Assembly (NCBI GenBank): GCA_929200515.1 | Contig: CAKNAD010000071.1 | Span: forward strand, 1-11,687 | Length of the DNA stretch: 11,687 nucleotides | Reading direction: 5' to 3' | Origin: Candidatus Gorgonimonas leptogorgiae | GTDB taxonomy: Bacteria > Pseudomonadota > Gammaproteobacteria > Pseudomonadales > Endozoicomonadaceae | Shown here: positions 1-7,241 of the stretch, one piece after another | Layout of the letters: each line of letters begins with the position of its first letter | Position numbering within the stretch: position 1 is the first letter of the stretch | The notes under the pieces: generated by a model | Told to the model about the DNA's origin: nothing | Databases searched by the model: none | The model's input: only the letters and a program-made list of their open reading frames with translations | Made by a program: the position numbers and the translations under genes

Positions 1-55
1 AGGAAGCACTTGTTCAATCAAGAAGCCCCGTCCTTTAGGTCGGGGAGCATGTCAC
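1..55 (+). mobile_element. Right end of an IS200/IS605-family element, with terminal hairpin
   Basis: CCCCG (26-30) pairs with CGGGG (41-45), with an inner CC/GG pair and a TTTA loop. The hairpin is followed by GAGCATGTCAC, which ends at 55. A subterminal hairpin followed a few bases later by a TCAC-type cleavage site is the usual right-end architecture of IS200/IS605 elements, which TnpA recognises as single-stranded DNA. In TnpB-bearing elements the same segment forms the 3' end of the reRNA/omegaRNA, and the bases just outside the element act as guide. Here that guide would begin at 56. The left end and the transposase lie outside the window. Confidence 0.65.
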
Positions 56-72
56 TCAATAAAGATCCATGA
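1..72 (+). CDS. tnpB: C-terminal tail of IS200/IS605 TnpB (partial, enters from left)
   Basis: Frame 1 is open from the window edge to a TGA at 70-72. It reads through a segment containing NQEAPSFR, a type of ending I recall from TnpB proteins whose coding region runs into the element's right-end hairpin. TnpB is the RNA-guided nuclease of IS200/IS605 elements. None of its catalytic residues lie in the 23 codons visible here, so the call rests on this tail and on the overlapping right-end hairpin. The last few codons would lie beyond the predicted element end, so the true stop could differ, or the reading frame could be fortuitous. Whether the upstream part is intact cannot be judged. Confidence 0.4.
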   Translation, partial: RKHLFNQEAPSFRSGSMSLNKDP

Positions 73-310
73 CTCTACTATAATCAAGTATTTATACAGA
101 AAGAAGCTTAAAATTCTGGTTTTGTATTTCAAAGCATACCAGCATAATAGTTTTTTAATAAAGTTAGATATAGCGTTTTTCCCTCTTTTTGTGTAAAATT
201 AAAGCCTCTAATATAGAAACAATTATTAATTAAAATTGTAAAATGAGTTGCTTAAAAGTTGTTTACAAATCCCATAAAAAATTAATTTACCCATAAAGAC
301 ATTAAGCTTT

Positions 311-340
311 CAGATATACAAATAACAGATATACAAATAA
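311..340. repeat. 15-bp perfect tandem duplication
   Basis: CAGATATACAAATAA occurs at 311-325 and again, without any change, at 326-340. There are only two copies in noncoding AT-rich DNA, so replication slippage is the simplest explanation. A regulatory role is not supported by anything else visible. Confidence 0.85.
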
Positions 341-474
341 GTTTTATCTAGCACTTTAGTCTCTTTCAAATTAAAGAAAATATATAGCAGTGCTCGCTAT
401 GATTTAGACATTAAGAGATTCTATGGCTAATAATTATTGCTAGTTATCATATGATATAAGTAACTACCAAAAGT

Positions 475-518
475 GTCTACGTATTAACGGGTAGCACTAT
501 ACTTAAGAATTAAAAGGA
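475..518 (+). promoter_or_regulatory. Weak candidate promoter and Shine-Dalgarno site of the ankyrin gene
   Basis: TATACT (498-503) is a good -10 match placed 22 bases before the start codon. No convincing -35 sits 16-18 bases upstream; the best aligned bases (around 475-480) are poor. AAGGA at 514-518 lies 7 bases before the ATG and is a normal ribosome binding site, which supports the start at 526. The promoter call is weak because -10-like hexamers are common in DNA this AT-rich. Confidence 0.35.
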
Positions 519-525
519 TTTAAAT

Positions 526-3500
526 ATGCATGTTACAAATAAAACATCTCCATTAACATCATCAACTTTAACTGATCTAGCACGGCGAGAAACAGAACCT
601 AACAACCAAGCTAGTGCTTCAGTTCCTAATAGAGTTGCAGTTCCTAATAGAACTCCTCGTCCTGATGGATCTAATTTAGATCAAAGATCTATCAGAATCC
701 AACAAGATAAAGTAAGGTTAAGTAGCGATATTGTTGTTAATATAATAAAAAAATTTAAAGAAGAGCATGATTTAGAGCTATTAAAAGATTTAATAGTTAT
801 GTATGGAATTAAATACCTAGTAGCAGAGGATAATAAAGGTAATAGCCTAGTAAAATTACTTATTGAGCATGCACAACAAAACCCTGCTAAAAAAGCAAAA
901 GTTGATCAAATTTTACAACTTGAACTCAAAAAAAGTGGCGTGAATATATGCCATTTTGCAGCTCACTATGGTTATGAAAATATTATAGAATTAATGCTTA
1001 ATTATGATAAAAGCTTATTTAGCAAACAAGATGCTAATAAGAATAATCCTTTACTATATGCAATAAATGGTCATTATATAGAAATAGCAAAAATGATATC
1101 TCAACAATGCGGTAAAGAAGTAATTGACCAACATGACTCTAGTGGTAATAATGCTCTTAGCCTTGTTATTGGTACAGATAGTTATACAATCGAAGAAGCT
1201 GATGATTTATTTAAATACTTATTATTATGTGGGGCGGATCCTAATGTTAAATGTGCCAACCAAGAGTATATTATTTATGAGCTTTTTAAAAAACCAAATA
1301 TTAATGTAGCAAAAATTAAAATGCTACTAGATTTTAACTTTAATTTTTTAAAATTAACTAATAAACAAGGTAAATCATTTCTACAAGTTATAGAGAATCG
1401 TTGCCGACAAGATGGTGTTGCTGATACTGAAATTAAATCATTGTTAAATCATAGAATCGATAATGATAAAAATATGTTACATTGTGCAATAGATAAAAAT
1501 AATTTAGAAATTGTTACTTATTTATTACGATTAGGAGCTAATCCAGATATACCTGATAAGCATGGCAACACAGCTTTAGATACTGCACTTGCTCAAAACA
1601 ATAGAGACATGTTAGCAATTCTAAGAGATTTTAATGCTGTATCATATGTTACTGAAAAGAATAAGAAACTTGGCATTAATTGTGGTTATCTTGCTCGAAT
1701 TACAGCAGAGTTTAAGGAAACTCACAATTTAGAGTCATTAATCGTTAGGTTAGGAGAAGATCGTAGAATAAAATATCTAGTAGCAGAAGATAATAAAGGT
1801 AATAGCCTAGTAAAATTACTTATTGAACATGCACAACAAAACCCTGCTAAAAAAGCAAAAGTTGATCAAATTTTACAACTTGAACTCAAAAAAAGTGGCG
1901 TGAATATATGCCATTTTGCAGCTCACTATGGTTATGAAAATATTATAGAATTAATGCTTAATTATGATAAAAGCTTATTTAGCAAACAAGATGCTAATAA
2001 GAATAATCCTTTACTATATGCAATAAATGGTCATTATATAGAAATAGCAAAAATGATATCTCAACAATGCGGTAAAGAAGTAATTGACCAACATGACTCT
2101 AGTGGTAATAATGCTCTTAGCCTTGTTATTGGTACAGATAGTTATACAATCGAAGAAGCTGATGATTTATTTAAATACTTATTATTATGTGGGGCGGATC
2201 CTAATGTTAAATGTGCCAACCAAGAGTATATTATTTATGAGCTTTTTAAAAAACCAAATATTAATGTAGCAAAAATTAAAATGCTACTAGATTTTAACTT
2301 TAATTTTTTAAAATTAACTAATAAACAAGGTAAATTACTACCAGAAGTTATAGAGAAATATTGCAATCAATGTGGTGTCACTGATATTACCCCTTTGTTA
2401 AATCATAAAATTAATAATGATAAAACTATGTTACATTATGCTGTAGCTCAAAATAATTTAAACATTGTTACTTGTTTATTATATTCGGGAGCTGATCCAA
2501 ATATAACTGATAAGCATGACAATACAGCTGTAGATATTGCACTTATGCAAAACAATAGAGATATATTCAAAAGTCTAAAATTGTTCAACGGCGAATCACT
2601 TACTTATGAAAAGAACAGGCAACTTGGTATTATTTGTCATGCTCTTCCTAGCATAATAACAAACTTTAATGAATCTTCTTATGATTTAGAGTCATTATTT
2701 GTTTGGTTAGAAGTAGGCGATCATATGAAATACCTAGTGGCAGAATATAATGGTAATAGCCTAGTAAAATTACTTATCGAGTATGCACAACAAAACCCTG
2801 ATCAAAAAGCAAAAGTTGATCAAATTTTACAAATGGAATTTGAAGATACTGACATGCTTGAAGAGACTGGCATGAATATATGCCATATCGCAGCAAAATA
2901 TGATTATAAAAATATTATAGAACAAATGCTTAATTATGATAAAAGTTTATTTAGCAAACAAGATGATTATAAGAACAATCCGTTATTATCTGCAATAGTT
3001 AGTCATAACATAGAAATAGCAAAATTGATAGCTAAACAATGCGGTAAAGAAGTAATTAACCAACATGGCTGTGATAATAATGCTTTTAGGCTTGTTATTA
3101 GTACAGGTAGTTATAGAATAGAAGAAGCTGATGATTTATTTGAATATTTATTATCCTGTGGTGCGGATCCTCATATTAAAGAGGACCAACAAGATCCTAT
3201 TATTTATGAGTTTTTTAAATCACCAAATATTGATGTCGTAAAAATTAAAATGCTATTAGATTTTAATTTTAATTTTTTAGAAACAACTAATAAACAAGGT
3301 AAAACATTACCAGAAATCATGAAGGAACATTGCGATCAACATGGTATCCATAATGAAATTAATTTAGTGTTAAATCATAGAATCAATAATGATAAAACTA
3401 TGCTACATGATGCTGTAGCTCAAAATAATTTAGAATTTGTTACTAAATTATTACTATTAGGAGCTAGTCCAAATATACCTGACACGCATGGCAAAAGAGC

Positions 3501-4470
3501 TTTAGATATAGTACTGGAAAAAGAAAATACAGCAGTAGCTATAATATTAACAAATTTTGCTGCTGTAGAGGGCAGAGTAATTCTTGAAGCTAATGATTTT
3601 ATAGATACACACATCAATACAAGTTATTCAAATATGTTATTTTGGGCATCTAATGCTTTAAATGAGATTAAGAAGGATGATATAAAAAAATTTTTAGATA
3701 ACCCTAAACAATTTACGAAAGCAACTTATCATATTTATGGTAGGGCAAGGAAGCAATATAAATATCTTGATACAGAAGAGTTTGCTAGTTTTGATATAGC
3801 CAAACAAGAGGAGTTACTTGCTATATTACTGCAAGCACACAAGCAATCTAATGCTAGTCTAATTATGCGTGATGAAGGTATTATCTATAAAATAGAAAAA
3901 TTAAGTGAAATAAGCCAAAGAAGTAGATTGAAGGGTGATTACATGTTTAAGTTAACCCCAACAAAACATAAAGTATTTCAATCTAGACTTTCTATTTCTA
4001 TACGAAATGAAGAAGGCTATAAAAAATTAATTGCTCTAGCTATGAGATTGATAGATAAATCTAAAGATAGCAAGTCGCCATTGTATGCAATAATTAGCGA
4101 TATTAAAATTCGTGGTCCTGCTACTACCAATAAATCTTCTGAAACCGCTGTTTTGTACCTTGATTCATCTAAGGTTACTGAGGAATCTAAGAAGTTAATA
4201 GTAGCAGAATTAGCTACTCTTGATCCTTTCGCTGGGTTGTTACCATGGGGTATGAAACCAGTTGCGGCTTGTGCAGCTTACGGAGAAATACCAAAAGATA
4301 CTTTAAGCATATCTTCTAGCTTTGGAATGCACAGAACTTCTGTTATACATGATGCTATAATTGCTTTTCACCAAGGAAAGTATAGAGACCTTAACCAAGC
4401 TTTAATAGCAACCTATAGTAAGTATCAATTAAACCCTAAAGATCCAGCTATTAGACTGAAATTTAACTAA
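526..4470 (+). CDS. Giant three-module ankyrin-type protein with C-terminal HopA1-like domain; putative effector
   Basis: A 1314-residue protein with ATG preceded by AAGGA at 7 bases. There is no signal peptide or membrane segment, so it is cytosolic or exported by a specialised secretion system. Residues 1-56 are polar and look disordered. Three homologous modules follow (about 57-376, 377-694, 695-1015). Each starts with a helical stretch leading to a K-Y-L-V-A-E motif and contains ankyrin-like repeats (NICHFAAHYGYENIIELML; GNTALDTALAQNNRDMLAIL; GADPN and GANPD turns). Residues from about 1050 to 1305 resemble the HopA1 family as I remember it: an LLAILLQAHKQSN helix (1097 on), a GDYMFKL segment, AVLYLD (1208-1213) and the near-terminal SFGMHR (1265-1270). 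HopA1 is a Pseudomonas syringae type III effector, and relatives serve as lyase-type enzymes in class V lanthipeptide and thioamitide pathways. By analogy, the ankyrin modules would bind a protein partner and the C-terminus would act on it. Host targeting is inferred. Residues 96-283 and 416-603 are identical. Confidence 0.8.
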   Translation: MHVTNKTSPLTSSTLTDLARRETEPNNQASASVPNRVAVPNRTPRPDGSNLDQRSIRIQQDKVRLSSDIVVNIIKKFKEEHDLELLKDLIVMYGIKYLVAEDNKGNSLVKLLIEHAQQNPAKKAKVDQILQLELKKSGVNICHFAAHYGYENIIELMLNYDKSLFSKQDANKNNPLLYAINGHYIEIAKMISQQCGKEVIDQHDSSGNNALSLVIGTDSYTIEEADDLFKYLLLCGADPNVKCANQEYIIYELFKKPNINVAKIKMLLDFNFNFLKLTNKQGKSFLQVIENRCRQDGVADTEIKSLLNHRIDNDKNMLHCAIDKNNLEIVTYLLRLGANPDIPDKHGNTALDTALAQNNRDMLAILRDFNAVSYVTEKNKKLGINCGYLARITAEFKETHNLESLIVRLGEDRRIKYLVAEDNKGNSLVKLLIEHAQQNPAKKAKVDQILQLELKKSGVNICHFAAHYGYENIIELMLNYDKSLFSKQDANKNNPLLYAINGHYIEIAKMISQQCGKEVIDQHDSSGNNALSLVIGTDSYTIEEADDLFKYLLLCGADPNVKCANQEYIIYELFKKPNINVAKIKMLLDFNFNFLKLTNKQGKLLPEVIEKYCNQCGVTDITPLLNHKINNDKTMLHYAVAQNNLNIVTCLLYSGADPNITDKHDNTAVDIALMQNNRDIFKSLKLFNGESLTYEKNRQLGIICHALPSIITNFNESSYDLESLFVWLEVGDHMKYLVAEYNGNSLVKLLIEYAQQNPDQKAKVDQILQMEFEDTDMLEETGMNICHIAAKYDYKNIIEQMLNYDKSLFSKQDDYKNNPLLSAIVSHNIEIAKLIAKQCGKEVINQHGCDNNAFRLVISTGSYRIEEADDLFEYLLSCGADPHIKEDQQDPIIYEFFKSPNIDVVKIKMLLDFNFNFLETTNKQGKTLPEIMKEHCDQHGIHNEINLVLNHRINNDKTMLHDAVAQNNLEFVTKLLLLGASPNIPDTHGKRALDIVLEKENTAVAIILTNFAAVEGRVILEANDFIDTHINTSYSNMLFWASNALNEIKKDDIKKFLDNPKQFTKATYHIYGRARKQYKYLDTEEFASFDIAKQEELLAILLQAHKQSNASLIMRDEGIIYKIEKLSEISQRSRLKGDYMFKLTPTKHKVFQSRLSISIRNEEGYKKLIALAMRLIDKSKDSKSPLYAIISDIKIRGPATTNKSSETAVLYLDSSKVTEESKKLIVAELATLDPFAGLLPWGMKPVAACAAYGEIPKDTLSISSSFGMHRTSVIHDAIIAFHQGKYRDLNQALIATYSKYQLNPKDPAIRLKFN
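811..1375 (+). repeat. Long intragenic direct repeat, copy 1
   Basis: Aligns to 1771-2335 with a constant offset of 960 bp and no gaps. There are three substitutions (at 816, 828 and 867), all synonymous. From 868 to 1375 the copies are identical at all 508 positions, and at 1376 identity stops abruptly. The encoded 188 residues are the same in both copies. Identity at silent sites points to recent duplication or gene conversion. Because 960 is divisible by three, recombination between copies would keep the frame. Confidence 0.97.
1771..2335 (+). repeat. Long intragenic direct repeat, copy 2
   Basis: Second copy of the repeat at 811-1375, identical over 1828-2335. The flanking parts of the two modules (for example the module ends near 1376-1650 and 2336-2600) are clearly diverged. 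The identity therefore covers only the module core, a pattern typical of gene conversion within an older tandem array. Confidence 0.97.
2728..3303 (+). repeat. Diverged third copy of the module core
   Basis: Encodes the same order of motifs as the two earlier copies: K-Y-L-V-A-E, NSLVKLLIEYAQQNP, NICHIAAKYDYKNIIEQML, EEADDLFEYLLSCGADP, KIKMLLDFNFNFL and NKQGK. It carries many substitutions, a one-codon deletion near its start and a short insertion (around a DTDMLEETG segment). It is homologous but was not homogenised with copies 1 and 2. Confidence 0.9.
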
Positions 4471-4505
4471 GTATTTCTAGGAAATGTGCTTTGACTTTTT
4501 CTATA

Positions 4506-4553
4506 TATACACGTGGCAGTTGGAAATGCGAGTTTTCATTTGCCAAGTGTATA
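4506..4553. terminator. Long imperfect hairpin between convergent genes; possible bidirectional terminator
   Basis: TATACAC (4506-4512) pairs with GTGTATA (4547-4553). After one G/A mismatch, TGGCA (4514-4518) pairs with TGCCA (4541-4545), and AATG/CATT can extend the stem inside. An alternative inner stem pairs TTGGAAATG with CATTTGCCAA, with a bulge. It sits in the 85-bp gap between the ankyrin gene and ribD, 2 bases past the ribD stop. No U-tract follows on either strand, so it is not a textbook intrinsic terminator. It may instead be an mRNA 3'-end stabilising structure or a small palindromic repeat. Confidence 0.5.
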
Positions 4554-4555
4554 AA

Positions 4556-5665
4556 CTAAGTTAAGCATTTTTTTAAAGCAATATGCAAGCACTCTCCTAC
4601 CTGCTTAACATCATGGTAGTACCAATTTATAGTATCTTGCATTTTGTTGATCTGTATATCAAAAGCAGCCATTGCAGCTGATCCCATTAATTTAGGGGCA
4701 ACCATTAATATTAGTTCATCAACTAAACCATTGGCAATAAAACTTCCCGATAATTTACTACCTGCCTCAACGAGTACTTCGTTACATTGTTGACTAGCAA
4801 GATAATCTAATAATTCTCTAAGGCTGATTTGGTTATTAGTAGTTTTTATATTAACCACTTCTATACCTTTGTTTTGTAATCTCTTAATAGCTTCATCATT
4901 ATTACTGGTAGTAGCTATTATTACTTTTCCCGATAAATTTATAATTTTCGCATCTAATGGAGTTCTTAGATGAGAATCAGTTATAACTCTAATAGGTTGT
5001 CTAGAAGTTAGATAAAATTGGTCGTCATTAGTTAAGTCTGAATATCTAACATTTAAGGAAGGGTTGTCAGCTAACACCGTGCCTATTCCAGTTATAAGTG
5101 CACAACTTTTAGCTCTTAGTTGTTGCACTGCTATACGTGATTGCTTACAGGTAATCCATTTAGATTCACCGCTGGCCATAGCACTTCTACCATCTGCGCT
5201 TAATGCCATTTTTAATCGGACATATGGTTTGTTTGACAGCATTCTTTTAATAAATCCCAGATTTATTTGTTCTGCTTCATTTTGACAATTACCTACAATG
5301 ACTTCGATTCCAGCTTGTCGCAATGCTGCAATTCCCTTGCCAGCAACTTGAGGGTTAGGATCAGCCATTGCAACAACTACCCTGCTAATTTTAGATGCTA
5401 TAATTTTATTTATACAAGGAGGAGTTTTACCATAATGACAGCATGGTTCTAGTGTTACATATAAGGTAGCATTTTGTAAGCTAGCTTTAGAGTTATTTAT
5501 CGCCATAACTTCAGCATGTTTACTCCCAGCTTGTTGGTGCCATCCTTGTGCTATTATTTGATTGTTTTTTACAATAACACAGCCTACCTTAGGGTTAGGC
5601 ATACAGCTGTACATTCCTTTATAGGCAAGATCTATAGCTTGCTGCATAAAAACTTCGTCTTTCAT
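4556..5665 (-). CDS. ribD: Riboflavin biosynthesis protein RibD (bifunctional deaminase/reductase)
   Basis: RibD converts 2,5-diamino-6-ribosylamino-4(3H)-pyrimidinone 5'-phosphate to 5-amino-6-ribitylamino-uracil phosphate in two steps: deamination, then NADPH-dependent reduction. Numbered from the ATG at 5665, the N-terminal deaminase domain has HAEV (H50, E52 as proton shuttle) and PCCHYGKTPPC, whose cysteines 75 and 84 complete the zinc site; MPNPKVGCVIV is also typical. The reductase domain (from about 145) has RLKMALSADGRSA, SKWIT, GTVLADNPSLNVR and VEAGSKLSGSFI, all normal for the family, and the length of 369 residues is usual. A GTG three codons upstream (5674) is also possible. I chose the ATG because MKDEVFM aligns with the usual RibD N-terminus; neither start has a clear ribosome binding site. 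It stands alone here, without ribE, ribBA or ribH. Both domains look intact, so the protein should be active. Confidence 0.95.
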   Translation of the reverse strand: MKDEVFMQQAIDLAYKGMYSCMPNPKVGCVIVKNNQIIAQGWHQQAGSKHAEVMAINNSKASLQNATLYVTLEPCCHYGKTPPCINKIIASKISRVVVAMADPNPQVAGKGIAALRQAGIEVIVGNCQNEAEQINLGFIKRMLSNKPYVRLKMALSADGRSAMASGESKWITCKQSRIAVQQLRAKSCALITGIGTVLADNPSLNVRYSDLTNDDQFYLTSRQPIRVITDSHLRTPLDAKIINLSGKVIIATTSNNDEAIKRLQNKGIEVVNIKTTNNQISLRELLDYLASQQCNEVLVEAGSKLSGSFIANGLVDELILMVAPKLMGSAAMAAFDIQINKMQDTINWYYHDVKQVGECLHIALKKCLT

Positions 5666-5795
5666 TTTAATCACATATGCACCATATTAGCTTAATTTAA
5701 TATTTCCAATTTATATATTGTACCTTAAAATACAAAATAATTTAAAATCTTAGATTGTTAAATTGTACTACTTTATAGTTTTTATGTTTAATGTT

Positions 5796-7064
5796 TTAAT
5801 TAACAAATTCTAATATGGGTACTTCATTAGGTATATTGTTATGTGAAACTCTTTTTTTAGGACTATTAGCTTGCAAGAATTTTTTAGCAGATTTATGTTT
5901 TTCTAATTCTAATTCTACTAGGCTTAAGTTATTAAACTCTTTATCCTTGTTTAATAAATTGAATGCCTCTTTTAGAGAGAATCTTTTTTTAGGATTATAT
6001 TGTAAAAGACCAAAAATTAAATCTTTTATCCCAGGTGGAATAAATTTTAACTTCCGTACTTGATTCATTGTATTTTTATATGATTTATAGTCAAAATAGC
6101 ATTCTTCTTCATCGTACTCGATGGTGAAACATATAAAATCTTTAACTATCATTTGCAGAAACGTTAAACCTATGCACCAAGCATCAAGTTTTTTACCATT
6201 GATAAACGAACTAGAAAAACATTCAGGAGCTAAATATTCATGAGTACAACAAAGATTACTTACAGATACATCTCCCTTTATATCCATAAGGGAAGCAGCT
6301 CCAAAATCTATTAAAAATGCTTCGGCAACTTGATTTACCACTATATTAGAACTTTTTATATCCCCATGTATGCAGTTTGTTCTTTTATGAAATGCCATTG
6401 CTTGTTCTATTATTTGTTTTATTATTAGTTTAGGTAAATCGTAACAATTTATATTATCTTCTATAGTTTTAGGGGGAGATATATAATCATTTAGACTTTC
6501 GCCTTTGTAATCACTAATAATGTCTATTTCTTTAGTTTTCTTATTAATAAATAGTTTTGCAGAAATTTCCATTTTCTGAGTATGGTAAATTTCATGTTTA
6601 GCGTTGTATATAGTATTTTCTAATTGTTTTTCTGTATTATCATCTAGAAAAAACTTTTTGATAACTCCAAGTTTTGAAATTGATATTATATTATGCTGAA
6701 AGGGGTTTGTTTTTAAATTAACTAACTTATTAGTTTTATTTGTATCCAAATTAGCGGTTATTGATTCATTAAATAGTTTATGTCCTAAAACAACTTGAGC
6801 GTTACCTCCAGAGCCAATAAAAAAACTATTACGCTCTTGTTTAGTATTAATATAATGTAGAATTCTAATGTTGTCTGTACTAATATTACGATTATTTATA
6901 ATTTGTAACTCTTCATGATTATTGTTATTAGATATTCTCTTTGTATCCTTAAAATAACTGACATTTTGATGCTGAACCTCTTTTACATTATTGGATGTAT
7001 TTTGTGATTTAAAGTTTAAATCTAACTTTGTCGCTTGGCAATTAGATAGGAATTTAGTAATCAT
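5796..7064 (-). CDS. Eukaryotic-like (Hanks-type) Ser/Thr protein kinase, soluble; putative effector kinase
   Basis: A 422-residue protein. Residues 1-75 are rich in Asn, Lys and Ser and look disordered. The kinase core follows: glycine loop GSGGNAQVV (84-92), likely ATP-binding Lys in VIKKFF (K136 or K137), alpha-C Glu (E158), catalytic loop HGDIKSSN (233-240, with D235, K237 and N240), DFG (253-255), APE (279-281), DAWCIGL (294-300, D294) and the late conserved Arg (R361). All catalytic residues are present, so activity is expected. The HRD arginine is Gly, making it a non-RD kinase. About 40 residues separate the glycine loop from the catalytic Lys, more than the usual 15-20, which implies an N-lobe insertion. 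The C-terminal 40 residues form a charged tail. There is no transmembrane helix or PASTA domain, unlike the PknB type, which favours a cytosolic or exported kinase. It is in the same direction as ribD, 130 bp upstream of it, and is functionally unrelated to it. The ATG lacks an obvious Shine-Dalgarno site. Confidence 0.88.
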   Translation of the reverse strand: MITKFLSNCQATKLDLNFKSQNTSNNVKEVQHQNVSYFKDTKRISNNNNHEELQIINNRNISTDNIRILHYINTKQERNSFFIGSGGNAQVVLGHKLFNESITANLDTNKTNKLVNLKTNPFQHNIISISKLGVIKKFFLDDNTEKQLENTIYNAKHEIYHTQKMEISAKLFINKKTKEIDIISDYKGESLNDYISPPKTIEDNINCYDLPKLIIKQIIEQAMAFHKRTNCIHGDIKSSNIVVNQVAEAFLIDFGAASLMDIKGDVSVSNLCCTHEYLAPECFSSSFINGKKLDAWCIGLTFLQMIVKDFICFTIEYDEEECYFDYKSYKNTMNQVRKLKFIPPGIKDLIFGLLQYNPKKRFSLKEAFNLLNKDKEFNNLSLVELELEKHKSAKKFLQANSPKKRVSHNNIPNEVPILEFVN

Positions 7065-7177
7065 TATTGTTAAACACTTTTATATATATTATTGACTTTA
7101 ATATAATAAGAACCAAAATAAACTATTTATTATTTTCAATTTGTGATATTAAATTTTATTATCATGCAATTATTTTT

Positions 7178-7208
7178 TTGACTTATAAGATAAAACTACC
7201 GATATAAT
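7178..7208 (+). promoter_or_regulatory. Candidate sigma70-type promoter of the GGDEF/EAL operon
   Basis: TTGACT (7178-7183) and TATAAT (7203-7208) are close to consensus -35 and -10 boxes. The 19-bp spacer is longer than the ideal 17. Transcription would begin near 7215, leaving a leader of about 27 bases before the ATG at 7242. The site lies in the divergent gap between the kinase and GGDEF/EAL genes (7065-7241). That gap must also hold the kinase promoter on the minus strand, which I could not place with confidence in such AT-rich sequence. Confidence 0.5.
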
Positions 7209-7241
7209 TTCAACATACGAACTAAAAGATAAAATTTTACT

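Larger units (their letters stand above)
73..525. other. AT-rich intergenic region without a supported gene
   Basis: About 450 bases between the IS end and the ankyrin gene. I see no open frame with a plausible start and ribosome binding site, and no tRNA-like fold. It contains a 15-bp tandem duplication (311-340), a perfect 12-bp palindrome TATCATATGATA (445-456) and, close to the downstream gene, a weak -10-like hexamer. It probably holds the 5' regulatory region of the ankyrin gene plus neutral sequence next to the insertion. Confidence 0.6.

Noticed and set aside
1124..1309. Hydrophobic 61-codon frame on the plus strand, seen again identically at 2084-2269
   Set aside because: It lies in another frame inside the ankyrin gene and recurs only because the DNA itself is duplicated. 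There is no ribosome binding site or independent support.
811..3303. CRISPR-like or transposon-derived repeats
   Set aside because: The repeats are long in-frame coding modules with a 960-bp period, not short spaced repeats. They have no terminal inverted repeats or target duplications.
3420..3617. 65-codon frame on the minus strand
   Set aside because: Antisense to the ankyrin modules, where the coding signal is clearly on the plus strand. No family resemblance.
5064..5452. Two plus-strand frames opposite ribD
   Set aside because: RibD motifs on the minus strand explain this stretch completely. These are antisense shadows.
5815..6063. 82-codon plus-strand frame opposite the kinase C-terminus
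   Set aside because: Antisense to recognisable kinase sequence, without start signals.
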